Shown here in pieces: positions 7,779 through 15,769 of a stretch of 64,000 nt of DNA. Both the position numbers and the translations under genes were made by a program. Under the pieces are notes generated by a model. The model was not told the origin of the DNA. It saw only the letters and a program-made list of their open reading frames with translations, and made no database searches. Position 1 is the stretch's first letter. Each line of letters begins with the position of its first letter. This DNA is from Chloroflexota bacterium (GTDB lineage: Bacteria > Chloroflexota > Limnocylindria > QHBO01), in assembly GCA_038040195.1 (NCBI GenBank), contig JBBPIR010000001.1, positions 62,001 to 126,000 of the forward strand, in the 5' to 3' direction.

Positions 7779-8366
7779 TTGAGGGTTTCGCTCGTGGACG
7801 AGGAGCCGAGGGTGGCTGTCGGGGCGGTCGGGGCTGTCGACGCCGTCGAGGCCCCCGAGATCGAGCCCGAGCGGCTGGATCCGGCACTCTTCGGGTCGCT
7901 CTACCAGAAGCACCGCCTCTCGGTGTACCGCTACCTGCGCGCACGCACACAGAGCGACGCCGACGCGCTCGACCTTGCCGCCGACACCTTTGAGCGAGCG
8001 TTCGCGAGCCTCGGGCGGTTCCGCCGACGTGATGGCGGGGTCCAGGCGTGGCTGTTGCGCATCGCGAGGAACACCGCGATTGATGCCCATCGTCGGCGCC
8101 GACCAACGGTCGGCCTGGCGGGCGCGGATGCCCATCTGGGCCGGATCGCGGTCGAGGCCGATCGGCAGGACCAGGAGCGCGTCGAGATCCTCGATCTTGT
8201 CGGCCGGCTCCCAAGCGATCAGCGCGAGGCGCTCCTCCTTCGATATGGCAGCGGGTTGACGGCGAGGGAGATCGGCGTCGCGATCGGGAAGCGCGAAGGC
8301 GCAGTCCAGAAGCAGATTGAGCGCGGGCTGGCCGCGCTGCGGGAGGCCCTTGATGACCACGCATAA
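7779..8366 (+). CDS. ECF RNA polymerase sigma factor
   Basis: A 195-aa sigma-70 family factor of the ECF type. Region 2 is FGSLYQKHRLSVYRYLRART with AADTFERAF and AWLLRIARNTAID; region 4 is LPSDQREALLLRYGSGLTAREIGVAIG. I chose TTG at 7779 because GGAGG lies 8 nt upstream and a TACGCT box at 7751-7756 rules out more upstream starts. Its end overlaps the membrane partner by 14 bp, so the two form a sigma/anti-sigma-like operon. Confidence 0.88.
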   Translation: MRVSLVDEEPRVAVGAVGAVDAVEAPEIEPERLDPALFGSLYQKHRLSVYRYLRARTQSDADALDLAADTFERAFASLGRFRRRDGGVQAWLLRIARNTAIDAHRRRRPTVGLAGADAHLGRIAVEADRQDQERVEILDLVGRLPSDQREALLLRYGSGLTAREIGVAIGKREGAVQKQIERGLAALREALDDHA

Positions 8367-9456
8367 CGAGATTGAGACCAGGCTTCGCCAGGCGTTCGAG
8401 GTGTCCCCCTCAGAGGATGGCCTGCGCTGGCTCGACCAGCGCGTCGCCCAGGTGGCGGCTGGACAGACAGCGATTTCCCGCCGCGGCGTGCCCAACTTGC
8501 GCGTCTTCCTTCGACCACTGGCCCTCGTCGCAGCGTTCGTGCTCCTCACCGGTGCCGTGGTCGCGGCGATGGGTCTTCTCGAGCGAATGGTCGAGGAGTC
8601 GTCCATCCCCGGTTGGCGTGTGGCCTGGGACCGGGCCGAGATCCTCGGCATCCAGCAGACTGATGCCGGGCTCACGATCACCCTCGAGCGCGCCTATGCA
8701 GATCTCAACCAGGTGTTGGTCGGTTTCACCGTCGAGGGCCTGGGAGACGCGGCGATCTCAGACCAAGGGGATCGCGCTCCAATCGAGTGGATTGCCGAAC
8801 TCCGTGATCCAACGGGCCGGACATCGGATCAGTGGGCGCCCAGTATGCTCGCCATGGGCCTCGAAGAGACCATGCTGTCAGCTGTCGTGCAGACGTGGTT
8901 GGGGACCCCCGCCCCGGTGGCCGGGACCTGGGAGCTGACCATCACCTCAGTTGGATACAACAGCGGCACGTGGTCCTCCGGCGAATGCACCGTCGGAGCC
9001 ACCGACCCAGCATGCGTGAACCCGCCTGCCAACGCCATGGTCGAAGGCACCTGGCGATTCGAGTTCCAGCTGCCCGAACCCACCGGAACGGTCGTCTCGC
9101 TCGACGTGAGTGACACGGCTGGCGACGCCACCCTGCACCTCACCGAGCTTCGGGTCACGCCGAGCATGATCAGGTACCGGATCGCGCTGGATGTTGCCGG
9201 CAACCCGGTCGCGTACTGGGGATGGCCGAACCCATCGGTCTCAAACGGCAGTGCCGCATACATCACGAACTCGGCCACGCACATCCTGACCGGGGATCTG
9301 ACTCAGGGGTCCGACATGGAGTACTCCACCTCCGCCGGGGCCGATGCGGCCACGGGCACCTGGGAGATCGTGATCCCCGAGCTGACGTACGGCCTGACCA
9401 ACGACGAGGTGATCCACCTCAGCGGTCCGTGGACGCTCACGGTGACAGTCCCATAG
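8353..9456 (+). CDS. Membrane-anchored partner of the ECF factor (anti-sigma-like)
   Basis: A 367-aa protein with a ~60-residue cytoplasmic N-terminus, one membrane helix (LRPLALVAAFVLLTGAVVAA) and a large extracytoplasmic beta-rich part of about 270 residues. It lacks the HxxxCxxC zinc anti-sigma motif. The layout (short N-terminal helix, helix, external domain, 14-bp overlap with sigma) argues for an anti-sigma role, but no family name is certain. It has two Cys in the external domain (GECTVGATDPACVN) that could form a disulfide. Confidence 0.7.
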   Translation: MTTHNEIETRLRQAFEVSPSEDGLRWLDQRVAQVAAGQTAISRRGVPNLRVFLRPLALVAAFVLLTGAVVAAMGLLERMVEESSIPGWRVAWDRAEILGIQQTDAGLTITLERAYADLNQVLVGFTVEGLGDAAISDQGDRAPIEWIAELRDPTGRTSDQWAPSMLAMGLEETMLSAVVQTWLGTPAPVAGTWELTITSVGYNSGTWSSGECTVGATDPACVNPPANAMVEGTWRFEFQLPEPTGTVVSLDVSDTAGDATLHLTELRVTPSMIRYRIALDVAGNPVAYWGWPNPSVSNGSAAYITNSATHILTGDLTQGSDMEYSTSAGADAATGTWEIVIPELTYGLTNDEVIHLSGPWTLTVTVP

Positions 9457-9516
9457 AGCGTAGGCCGGCCGCTCGAAGCGCTGTACCGTAGAGGAAACAC
9501 GCTGAAGGAGTGATCC

Positions 9517-9837
9517 GTGGCCAAGTACCTAGTTATCGGCCGTTATACCGCGGAGGGAGCGAAGGGGGTGCTCAAGGAAGGCGGCTCCGGCCGGCGCGAC
9601 GCGGCCCGCCAGATCCTCGAGTCGGTGGGCGGCACGCTGGAGTCGCTGTACTGGGGTTTCGGCAAGGATGACTTCTATGCCACCGTCGAGCTGCCGAGCC
9701 ACGCCGCCGCGGCTGCCGCCAGCTTGGCCATCAGCGCCTCGGGATCGGTCAACGTGCGGAGCATTCCGCTCATGACCGCCGAGGACATCGACGCCGCCAC
9801 CAAGCTGTCCCCGTCCTTCCGGCGCCCAGGAGCCTAG
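9517..9837 (+). CDS. GYD-domain protein
   Basis: A 106-aa alpha-beta-barrel protein of the GYD family (MAKYLVIGRYTAEGAKGVLKEG; YWGFGKDDFYATVELP). Members are small proteins often with stress or cofactor links but without a proven reaction. GTG start with AAGGAG upstream. It is followed 12 bp later by the first NTF2-like gene, so the two are probably cotranscribed. Confidence 0.85.
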   Translation: MAKYLVIGRYTAEGAKGVLKEGGSGRRDAARQILESVGGTLESLYWGFGKDDFYATVELPSHAAAAAASLAISASGSVNVRSIPLMTAEDIDAATKLSPSFRRPGA

Positions 9838-9848
9838 GAGATAGACCG

Positions 9849-10262
9849 ATGACCGAACAGTCAGCTGCAACCCTGAAGCGCACCTCCGATGCGTCCGTAG
9901 CCGTGGTTCGTCAGGCGTTTGACGCCTTCGAAAGCCGCGACCCGCAAGCGGCAGTCGAATTGATCGCTGATGACGTCGAATGGCACGAGATTGGCCGAGC
10001 CGAGCCCATCATCGGCAAGGAGGCGCTTGCCGCTCGCTATGCCTCGGCCATGCCCGGGTGGAACATCACCGGCGAGCTCCATGACATCGTGGCCAACGAC
10101 GATCACGCCATCGCGCTGGTGACGGCCACCGCAAACGTGGGCGGACGAAGCCTCACGTACCGGGTCGCGGAGATCTATCACATCCGCGACGGAAAGATCG
10201 CCGCCCGCTGGGCGTTCTCGGACGACACCTCGGCGATCAACGCGTTCTTCGCCGACAGCTGA
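9849..10262 (+). CDS. NTF2/SnoaL-like protein, paralogue 1
   Basis: A 137-aa cone-fold protein of the ketosteroid-isomerase-like NTF2 family. Motifs shared with two nearby paralogues are DDVEWHEIGRAEPI, AND..HAIALVTAT, the TYR.AEI.H segment and ARWAFSDDTSAINAFFA. These small cavities bind hydrophobic or polyketide-like ligands; the ligand is unknown. GGAG lies 8 nt before the ATG. A tandem repeat begins 3 nt after the stop. Confidence 0.88.
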   Translation: MTEQSAATLKRTSDASVAVVRQAFDAFESRDPQAAVELIADDVEWHEIGRAEPIIGKEALAARYASAMPGWNITGELHDIVANDDHAIALVTATANVGGRSLTYRVAEIYHIRDGKIAARWAFSDDTSAINAFFADS

Positions 10263-10264
10263 CG

Positions 10265-10302
10265 CAGTTGGGGCAGCTGGGGCAGCTGGGGGGCAGCTGG
10301 GG
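10265..10302 (+). repeat. Short tandem repeat after the NTF2-like gene
   Basis: Four units of the type CAGCTGGGG (the first CAGTTGGGG, the third one to two bases longer) start 3 nt after the stop codon. Confidence 0.75.
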
Positions 10303-10402
10303 CGCCACATCAAGGGCGCGCAAACGGGGGCCCGGGCTACGTCTCGGCGCAGTGCTGAGTCGGGTAGAGTCGCCTCCTCCCTACCGCATGCGAGGCAGAC
10401 CG

Positions 10403-10795
10403 ATGTCACACCATGAGCACCCCAACGCGACACTCTTCCGCGAGATGAACGCCAAGCTGAATGCGGAAGGCCCTCAGGCCATGGCTGACTACCTCGCCGA
10501 TGACGTCGAGTGGCACGAGATCGGCCGAGTCGAGCCCATCCGTGGCAAGGCGGCGCTCGCCGAGCGCTGGGCAGGCATGGGTGACGCGGGCGGTTCGTTC
10601 TCGGTGGATGTCCACGACACGGTGGCCAATGACGATCACGTGATTCAGCTCGTCACCGCCACGGTGACCATGGGCGGCAAGACGTTCACCTACCGCACCG
10701 CCGAGATCTTCCACGTGCGCGACGGGAAGGTCACCGCCCGCTGGGCCTTCTCGGACGACACCGCGGCCATCAACGAGTTCTTCGCCGGCACCTAG
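10403..10795 (+). CDS. NTF2/SnoaL-like protein, paralogue 2
   Basis: A 130-aa member of the same set (DDVEWHEIGRVEPIRGKAAL; TYRTAEIFHVRDGKVTARWA). It is closer to the third paralogue at 11704 than to the first. ATG at 10403 has a GAGGCAG stretch upstream. Its stop shares the palindromic CTAG with the stop of the convergent PIN gene (10792-10795), leaving no space for a terminator. Confidence 0.87.
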   Translation: MSHHEHPNATLFREMNAKLNAEGPQAMADYLADDVEWHEIGRVEPIRGKAALAERWAGMGDAGGSFSVDVHDTVANDDHVIQLVTATVTMGGKTFTYRTAEIFHVRDGKVTARWAFSDDTAAINEFFAGT

Positions 10796-11298
10796 GAGTC
10801 AGCGGCCTGGCGGCGAAGCTCCCCGAGGTACGCCGCCGCTCCCCGCCACGTGGGCCACGTCGGCTCGACCTCATAAGGTGCCGGAGGCTCGGCGAGGCGG
10901 CCATGGGGTTCGACAAGGATGGCACGAGCGCCGGCGGCCGCGGCCAACTGGCGGTCCGTCGTGAGCAGTTCGGCATCGGCGGATTCGGCGAGCGCCAGGT
11001 ACGTCGCGTCGTAGGCGGTCAGCCCGTGGCGCTCCACGAGGTCGATCACGATCAGCCGGCCGAACGCATCGGTCTCGATCGTTTCGATTCCGAGCTCCTC
11101 CAATTCGCGGATCGCCTCCAGAATATCGGCGCTCGTGTAATGGTGGCGGCGAGCCAGCGAATTGATCACCTCCAACCAGAAGAACGCTGGGACGCTGGGA
11201 CGGCCGCGCTTGCGCAGAAGGCGCCGGATGAGATCACGCGCCGGCTCACGGCGGACGATGGCGACGGCGATTGACGCGTCTATGACCAACCCGTTCAC
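10792..11298 (-). CDS. PIN-domain toxin of a Phd/VapC module
   Basis: A 168-aa PIN RNase: LVIDASIAVAIV (first Asp), FFWLEVINSLA (Glu), TAYDATYLALAE (Asp) and TTDRQLAAAA (Asp). Its start overlaps the Phd-type antitoxin stop by 4 bp. It is ~30 residues longer at the C-terminus than a minimal VapC; that tail is rich in Pro and Trp. The pair sits between NTF2 paralogues 2 and 3 in the opposite direction. Confidence 0.9.
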   Translation of the reverse strand: MNGLVIDASIAVAIVRREPARDLIRRLLRKRGRPSVPAFFWLEVINSLARRHHYTSADILEAIRELEELGIETIETDAFGRLIVIDLVERHGLTAYDATYLALAESADAELLTTDRQLAAAAGARAILVEPHGRLAEPPAPYEVEPTWPTWRGAAAYLGELRRQAADS

Positions 11299-11597
11299 AA
11301 CTCTCGATGCCCGTGGTCACGTTCCCATCGAATGGCAGCTGCGGAATCCAGATCGTCAGGACCTTCGGGATGCGCGATCGCCATGCGCTTCGCGAACGCC
11401 TCCAGGCGATCGAAGGCCGCTTCGCGCCGGCGGATCATTTCCTCATCGGGCTGGTCGAGGCGTGTGCCGTCCTCGTAAGGGACCAGGACGGCCATGGGTC
11501 GGTGATCCCGCTCGATCACGATTCGCTCGCCGGCCGAGGCCCGGTCGAGCCACTCCCCCATCCTCCGCCGCAGGTCCATGGCTGTGATGGTTCTCAT
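11295..11597 (-). CDS. Phd/YefM-family antitoxin
   Basis: A 100-aa antitoxin: MRTITAMDLRRRMGEWLDRA then ERIVIERDHRPMAVLVPYED, the Phd N-terminal DNA-binding fold. I chose ATG at 11597 because a TATACT box and an inverted repeat lie immediately upstream; a more upstream in-frame start would be inside that operator. The C-terminal half should wrap the PIN toxin. No ribosome-binding site is present, in line with a leaderless mRNA. Confidence 0.85.
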   Translation of the reverse strand: MRTITAMDLRRRMGEWLDRASAGERIVIERDHRPMAVLVPYEDGTRLDQPDEEMIRRREAAFDRLEAFAKRMAIAHPEGPDDLDSAAAIRWERDHGHREL

Positions 11598-11618
11598 AGC
11601 CGACCAGTATAGTCGGCT
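11598..11618 (-). promoter_or_regulatory. Operator/-10 of the Phd-PIN operon
   Basis: Perfect 7-bp arms AGCCGAC and GTCGGCT flank a 7-bp centre that contains the minus-strand -10 box TATACT. The box ends 8 nt before the antitoxin ATG. Binding by the antitoxin would cover the -10. Confidence 0.65.
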
Positions 11619-11703
11619 CACATAGTTGTCTCCGGGGTCGACTATGCGTCCATCCACGGGGGTGCCCGGTTAGGATGGGGTGTCAATCTGAGGAGGTACC
11701 CCG

Positions 11704-12090
11704 ATGGCCGAGCATCCAAGCGCCACGCTGATTCGCGAGGGACTGCGCGCCCTGAATCGCGGCGACATCTATGAGATGGCCGACATGCTCGCCGAGGACG
11801 TCGAATGGCACGAGATTGGTCGCGCTGAGCCCATCCGCGGCAAGGCGGCGCTCGCCGCCCTCTATGGCGGAGCTGCCCTGCCCGACTCCGAGATCACCGC
11901 GGAACTCCATGACGTGGTGGCCAACGACGACCACGCCATTGCGCTGGTCACGGCCACGGCGCGGCGCGGCGGCCGGACCCTTACGTACCGGACCGCGGAG
12001 ATATTCCATGTCCGCAACGGGAAGGTCACGGCGCGCTGGGCGTTCTCCGACGATACCGCGGCCATCAACGAGTTCTTCGCCGGCACCTAG
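11704..12090 (+). CDS. NTF2/SnoaL-like protein, paralogue 3
   Basis: A 128-aa paralogue (EDVEWHEIGRAEPIRGKAAL; TYRTAEIFHVRNGKVTARWA; INEFFAGT) whose C-terminus is almost the same as paralogue 2. GAGGAGGT precedes the ATG and a TAGGAT box lies about 35 nt upstream. It converges with the histidine kinase gene, 12 bp away. Confidence 0.87.
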   Translation: MAEHPSATLIREGLRALNRGDIYEMADMLAEDVEWHEIGRAEPIRGKAALAALYGGAALPDSEITAELHDVVANDDHAIALVTATARRGGRTLTYRTAEIFHVRNGKVTARWAFSDDTAAINEFFAGT

Positions 12091-12102
12091 TCACGGGGCG
12101 AT

Positions 12103-13506
12103 TCAGGCGCGGGCGGGCAGATCCATCAGGAGGGTCGATCCGTCCGGGCCGGTCGTCTCGACCGATATGGCGCCACCACTCGGCGCCAGGAGCTCGCGGG
12201 CGATGGTCAGACCGATGCCGGCGCGGGGGCCCGCGCCGGGTTGGGTGGCAGGTTGGATGGCGCGCGCCGGATCGGATCTGTAGAAGCGCTCGAAGATGTG
12301 GGGCAGGTCCTCGGGCGGGATGCCGGGGCCCTGGTCGATGACCCGAATCTGGACCCGATCCCCCGCCTCCCCGGCGGCCGTGGCGGTGACCCGGACGCTC
12401 CTCCCGCTCGCGGTGTGTTGGGCGGCATTGGTCATCACGTTGCGCAGGGCGCGGCCCAGGTGCGCGGTGTCGGCCCAGGCCGCGAGCTCCGGCGCCACGG
12501 GCTGCACCTCGACCTTCACGCCGCGCTCGCGGTAGAGGCCATCGAGCGCGGAGGCGGCCTCGGCCAGGATGGCGGCCACCTCCACCCGCTCGGGGCGAGC
12601 CTGGAGGGGCGCGGCCTCGGCGCTGGCCAGCTCCCCGAGCTGGACGATCACGCTCCCGAGTGCCGACGCGGACGCGCGCGCAGCCTCCAGGTTGGCGAGG
12701 TTCTTGGGCACGACCCCGTCGATCATGGCCTGCAGTTGACCCTCCAGCACGGTGGCGGGGGTCGCGAGGTCGTGGGCCATGTCGGTCGCCGCCCGGCGGC
12801 GGAGCATTTCCGTCCGTTCCAGTCGGGTGGCCATGGTGTTAAACGCGCCGGCCAGCTCCTGCGACTCGCGGTCGCCGCCGCCGGTGGCACGAGCCGACAG
12901 GTCGCCGCCTTCCAACCGGGAAGCGGCTGCCGTCACGTCCCGCAGCGGCCGAGTCTGTCGCCGCGCAATCCATACCGCCAGGCCCGCGATGACGACCAGG
13001 GACACCAGCCCCGATATCACCAACGCTTGGTTGAACAGGCGCAGGAACGGTTGCTCGGGGTTCTGGGCAGCCACGATGACCGAGATCATCGCGACTTCCT
13101 GGTCGGCGACCACCACCGGAGCATCGAGGCCGCGAGTCTCCCCGGCGGGGAGCATCTGGTCACCAAAGTGCGTGATCTCGCGACCCTCCGGGCCGTACAC
13201 CGTGACCGGGCCATGCATGCTCCGAGACAGGCGCAGCAGGACCGATCGGGCCTCCCGCAGCGTCCCGCCCTGGCGCAGAAGCTCACCGAGCGCGTCGGCG
13301 GTCGCGTCCACCTGGTCCTGCTGCTGGGCGGTCACCACGTCATCGAAGGACCGGATGACCACCCGGTTGACCACCGCTCCCGTGAGCAGCAGGACAACCA
13401 GGACCGCGGCAGATAGGACCAGGCCCAGACGGACGGCCAGCGGCATGCCGGTGGCGCCCGTGGGGCTACCGGTGCTCCCCGGGGTGGGCGGCAGGGCCTG
13501 CGTCAT
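12103..13506 (-). CDS. Sensor histidine kinase
   Basis: A 467-aa two-component kinase. Two membrane helices (near 25-48 and 165-185) bracket a ~115-residue external sensor; then come HAMP (RQTRPLRDVTAAA), the H-box with His in DMAHDLATPATVLE, the N-box LRNVMTNAAQHT, and G-boxes DQGPGIPPEDLPHIF and GIGLTIARE. The H-box has DLATP where ELRTP is commoner. ATG at 13506 overlaps the regulator stop (ATGA). Confidence 0.93.
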   Translation of the reverse strand: MTQALPPTPGSTGSPTGATGMPLAVRLGLVLSAAVLVVLLLTGAVVNRVVIRSFDDVVTAQQQDQVDATADALGELLRQGGTLREARSVLLRLSRSMHGPVTVYGPEGREITHFGDQMLPAGETRGLDAPVVVADQEVAMISVIVAAQNPEQPFLRLFNQALVISGLVSLVVIAGLAVWIARRQTRPLRDVTAAASRLEGGDLSARATGGGDRESQELAGAFNTMATRLERTEMLRRRAATDMAHDLATPATVLEGQLQAMIDGVVPKNLANLEAARASASALGSVIVQLGELASAEAAPLQARPERVEVAAILAEAASALDGLYRERGVKVEVQPVAPELAAWADTAHLGRALRNVMTNAAQHTASGRSVRVTATAAGEAGDRVQIRVIDQGPGIPPEDLPHIFERFYRSDPARAIQPATQPGAGPRAGIGLTIARELLAPSGGAISVETTGPDGSTLLMDLPARA

Positions 13507-14288
13507 ATTGCGTCTCGGCTGGCGACCAGCCGATACCCGGCCTGGGGAACCGTCTCGATCAACCACGGGTCCGCCGCATCGTCCCGCAGCTTGCGACGCA
13601 GGTTGGCAACGTGGACGTCCACGACCCGCTCGAACACGTCGTCCGGCCGCCGCGCCACAGCCTCCAGGAGCTGCTCCCGGGTCATGACGCTCCCCGGCCG
13701 ACGTGCCAGAGCCAGCAGCAGCCGCGCCTCCCCCGGTGTCAGCCGCCCGGATCGGGCGGCATCGGTCCCCTCCCCCGCCAGCGTGTACCGGCGGGTGGCG
13801 GGGTCCAGGGCCAGGCGTCCGCTGGCAAGCGACAGCATCGGTTCATCGGTCAGGTCATGCCCATTCCCGCCCGATGGCGTCGCGCGCCGCAGGATGGCTG
13901 CCACCCGGGCGGTCACCTCGTGGGGGTTGAACGGCTTGCCCAGGTAGTCGTCTGCTCCCTGCCGCAGGCCGGCAATCCGATCGGCATCGGTCCGCTTGGC
14001 CGATGTGATGAGGACCGGAACCGATCCACGGTCGCGCAACTCCTCGAGAACCGTCTCGCCCTGCATCTTGGGCAGCATCAGGTCGAGGATCACCAAGTCG
14101 GGGGGTTGGGCGTCGTATGCGGCCAGGGCAGCGGCGCCGTCCCCGACGTCGGCCACCGCGTAGCCTTCGCGTTCCAGGTACAGGCGCAGCAGCGCGCGCA
14201 GCTGCGGCTCGTCCTCGACGATCAGGATCCGCGGCTTGGCCCTGGCCTGGGCCCCGTTGGGGCGGGATTGGCTATTCGCGCGCGCCAT
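13503..14288 (-). CDS. OmpR-family response regulator
   Basis: A 261-aa regulator: receiver domain with acidic pocket VEDE, phosphoacceptor Asp in VILDLMLPKMQG, Thr/Ser in ITSAK and Lys in GKPFNP; then an OmpR/PhoB winged helix ending VVDVHVANLRRKLRDD...ETVPQAGYRL. The first ~18 residues are a basic, disordered lead. It is first in the operon, followed by the kinase. The 300 bp upstream hold a palindrome array. Confidence 0.94.
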   Translation of the reverse strand: MARANSQSRPNGAQARAKPRILIVEDEPQLRALLRLYLEREGYAVADVGDGAAALAAYDAQPPDLVILDLMLPKMQGETVLEELRDRGSVPVLITSAKRTDADRIAGLRQGADDYLGKPFNPHEVTARVAAILRRATPSGGNGHDLTDEPMLSLASGRLALDPATRRYTLAGEGTDAARSGRLTPGEARLLLALARRPGSVMTREQLLEAVARRPDDVFERVVDVHVANLRRKLRDDAADPWLIETVPQAGYRLVASRDAI

Positions 14289-14383
14289 GTGTGGGGCAGA
14301 TGCTATCGGTCCGCCGATTCAGGAGTTGTGAAGGCCCGCCCCAGCTCTTCGGTTGGCGGGCCACCGTGCGGCGCCGGGCTCTT

Positions 14384-14552
14384 GTACACCACATGTACGC
14401 ATCGGCCAAAAGCGCTTGGATGCGGCCCGGATTTGGCCCGGATTTGGCTCCCGCGTGGCCAATTTGGTCACGTCGTGAACATTCCGGCCAAGATTCGGTG
14501 CTTTCGGAAGGCTTGGGCGGTTAACCGTGGCCGATACGTACGCCACGTGTAC
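14384..14552 (+). repeat. Triple palindrome/GGCCAA array, locus A
   Basis: Fills most of the 301-bp gap between the response regulator and the nitroreductase. Three 15-nt palindromes, 14384-14398, 14466-14480 and 14538-14552, are each separated by exactly 5 nt from a GGCCA(A) box: to the right for the first, on both sides for the second, and to the left (as TGGCC) for the third. Loci B (15151-15311) and C (37201-37358) have the same order and spacing. Confidence 0.75.
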
Positions 14553-14589
14553 AAACGCCCGGCCGGTGACTTTCTACACTGGTGCCCAA

Positions 14590-15108
14590 ATGGAGACTTG
14601 GCAAGCGATCAACACGGTCCGGGTCGTCCGGCGGTTCGCTGACCGGCCGCTCGCCGACGAGCATCTCGATCGCATCCTGAACGCCGGCCGCCGGACCGGC
14701 AGCAGCAAGAACGAGCAGAAGTGGGCGTTCATCTCGGTGACGGACCGCGAGGTTCTGAGCCAGCTCACCGGGGTCGGGCGTTACGCGGACCACTTGACGG
14801 GCGCAGCCGTGGCGGTGGCGCTCATCACGCCCGATGACAGTGGGCGCGGTTCACGCTCGCTCCTGTGGGACCTGGGCCGCGCGGCCCAGAGCATGGTGCT
14901 GGCGGCATGGGAGCTGGGGATCGGCAGCGCGCCGGCAACGGTGTTCGACTTCGACCTCGCTGCGCAGGTGCTCGGCCTGCCGGACGGGCAGCGGTGCCAC
15001 TATCTGCTGTCGTTCGGGTATCCGGCCGACCCGTCGGTGCTCACCGCGCCCAACAAGCGAGGCGGCCGCAAGCCGCTCGACGCCGTGGTTCACCGGGAGC
15101 GCTGGTAG
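14590..15108 (+). CDS. Nitroreductase-family FMN protein
   Basis: A 172-aa flavoprotein of the nitroreductase fold: INTVRVVRRFADRPL, then GRRTGSSKNEQKWAFISV (FMN loop), LDLGRAAQSMVLAAWELGIGS-like helix and the C-terminal PNKRGGRKPLDAVVH. It would reduce nitro or quinone groups with NAD(P)H; substrate unknown. ATG at 14590 follows a TACACT box by 9 nt. Palindrome arrays flank the gene on both sides. Confidence 0.85.
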   Translation: METWQAINTVRVVRRFADRPLADEHLDRILNAGRRTGSSKNEQKWAFISVTDREVLSQLTGVGRYADHLTGAAVAVALITPDDSGRGSRSLLWDLGRAAQSMVLAAWELGIGSAPATVFDFDLAAQVLGLPDGQRCHYLLSFGYPADPSVLTAPNKRGGRKPLDAVVHRERW

Positions 15109-15150
15109 GCCCAGGCTCCTAGCTCGTTGGATGCCGCATGCGTCGGGTTT

Positions 15151-15311
15151 GTCCCACCCAGTGGACGTATCGGCCAAGAAGGACCTGAGCGCGGGCAGGA
15201 ATCGGCTGTTTCGTGGCCGTCTGGTTCACGCTGCGGGACAACCGGCCAAGTAGAGGACCCTTGGGGGCGGATTCAGCTGCGAAGTTGGCCGTTATTCCCA
15301 CCCGGTGGGAC
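15151..15311 (+). repeat. Triple palindrome/GGCCAA array, locus B
   Basis: Lies in the 300-bp convergent gap between nitroreductase and cspA. Palindromes at 15151-15166, 15224-15239 and 15296-15311 (the last has CCCACCCGGTGGG) are linked by 4-5 nt to GGCCAA boxes in the same orientation order as locus A. A conserved CGTGGCCGT precedes the middle palindrome. Confidence 0.75.
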
Positions 15312-15360
15312 AAGGACCAGGTCGCGTGCGAGTTGGGCCAATTCCGTGCGGGAAAGCGAA

Positions 15361-15384
15361 ACGCCCGGTCCGAAGACCGGGCGT
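15361..15384 (-). terminator. Terminator of the cold-shock gene
   Basis: A perfect 10-bp stem (ACGCCCGGTC/GACCGGGCGT) with a UUCG tetraloop on the minus strand is followed by TTTCGCTTTC. It lies 25 bp after the cspA stop. Confidence 0.88.
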
Positions 15385-15408
15385 TCCAGTTTGCGAGTGG
15401 GTCGGGGC

Positions 15409-15612
15409 CTAGGCGGCCTGGACCTTCACGGCGCGGTCACCCTTGGGGCTGGACTCAACCTCGAAGGCCACGGACTCGCCGCCAACCAGGCGATCGAAGT
15501 CCAGAGAAGCGGCGAGCTCGTTCTTGTGGAAGAAGTATTCCTTCCCGTCGGGGCCGCCGATAAACCCGAAGCCGCGCTCCGAGATGACTCTCTTGATAGT
15601 TCCGGTAGTCAT
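15409..15612 (-). CDS. cspA: Cold-shock domain protein
   Basis: A 67-aa OB-fold RNA chaperone with RNP1 GFGFIG and RNP2 YFFHKNEL and the SPKGDRAVKVQ end. It binds single-stranded RNA or DNA. The ATG is preceded by an A/T-poor leader of over 100 nt on the minus strand with GAGG upstream of TTTTTTGCA. A strong hairpin terminator follows. Confidence 0.95.
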   Translation of the reverse strand: MTTGTIKRVISERGFGFIGGPDGKEYFFHKNELAASLDFDRLVGGESVAFEVESSPKGDRAVKVQAA

Positions 15613-15769
15613 TGCAAAAAACCTCTGTCTCCTCGAACCAACACTTGCCTCACACAGCCGGCTCGAGAAGGAACCAACGACTACGCGAAGTCCATCGGAG
15701 AAGCCAATGGAGACCTATAGGGTACCACTACCCATCTGAAATGGCCGATTTCCGATCCGGATTTGGGCC

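Noticed and set aside
11627-11632. -35 box GAGACA for the Phd-PIN promoter
   Set aside because: It would leave a 15-bp spacer and matches only 4 of 6 bases, so only the -10 and the palindrome are reported.
14527-14589. GTG start at 14527 for the nitroreductase
   Set aside because: It would lie inside palindrome array A; ATG 14590 begins the conserved fold and follows a TACACT box.
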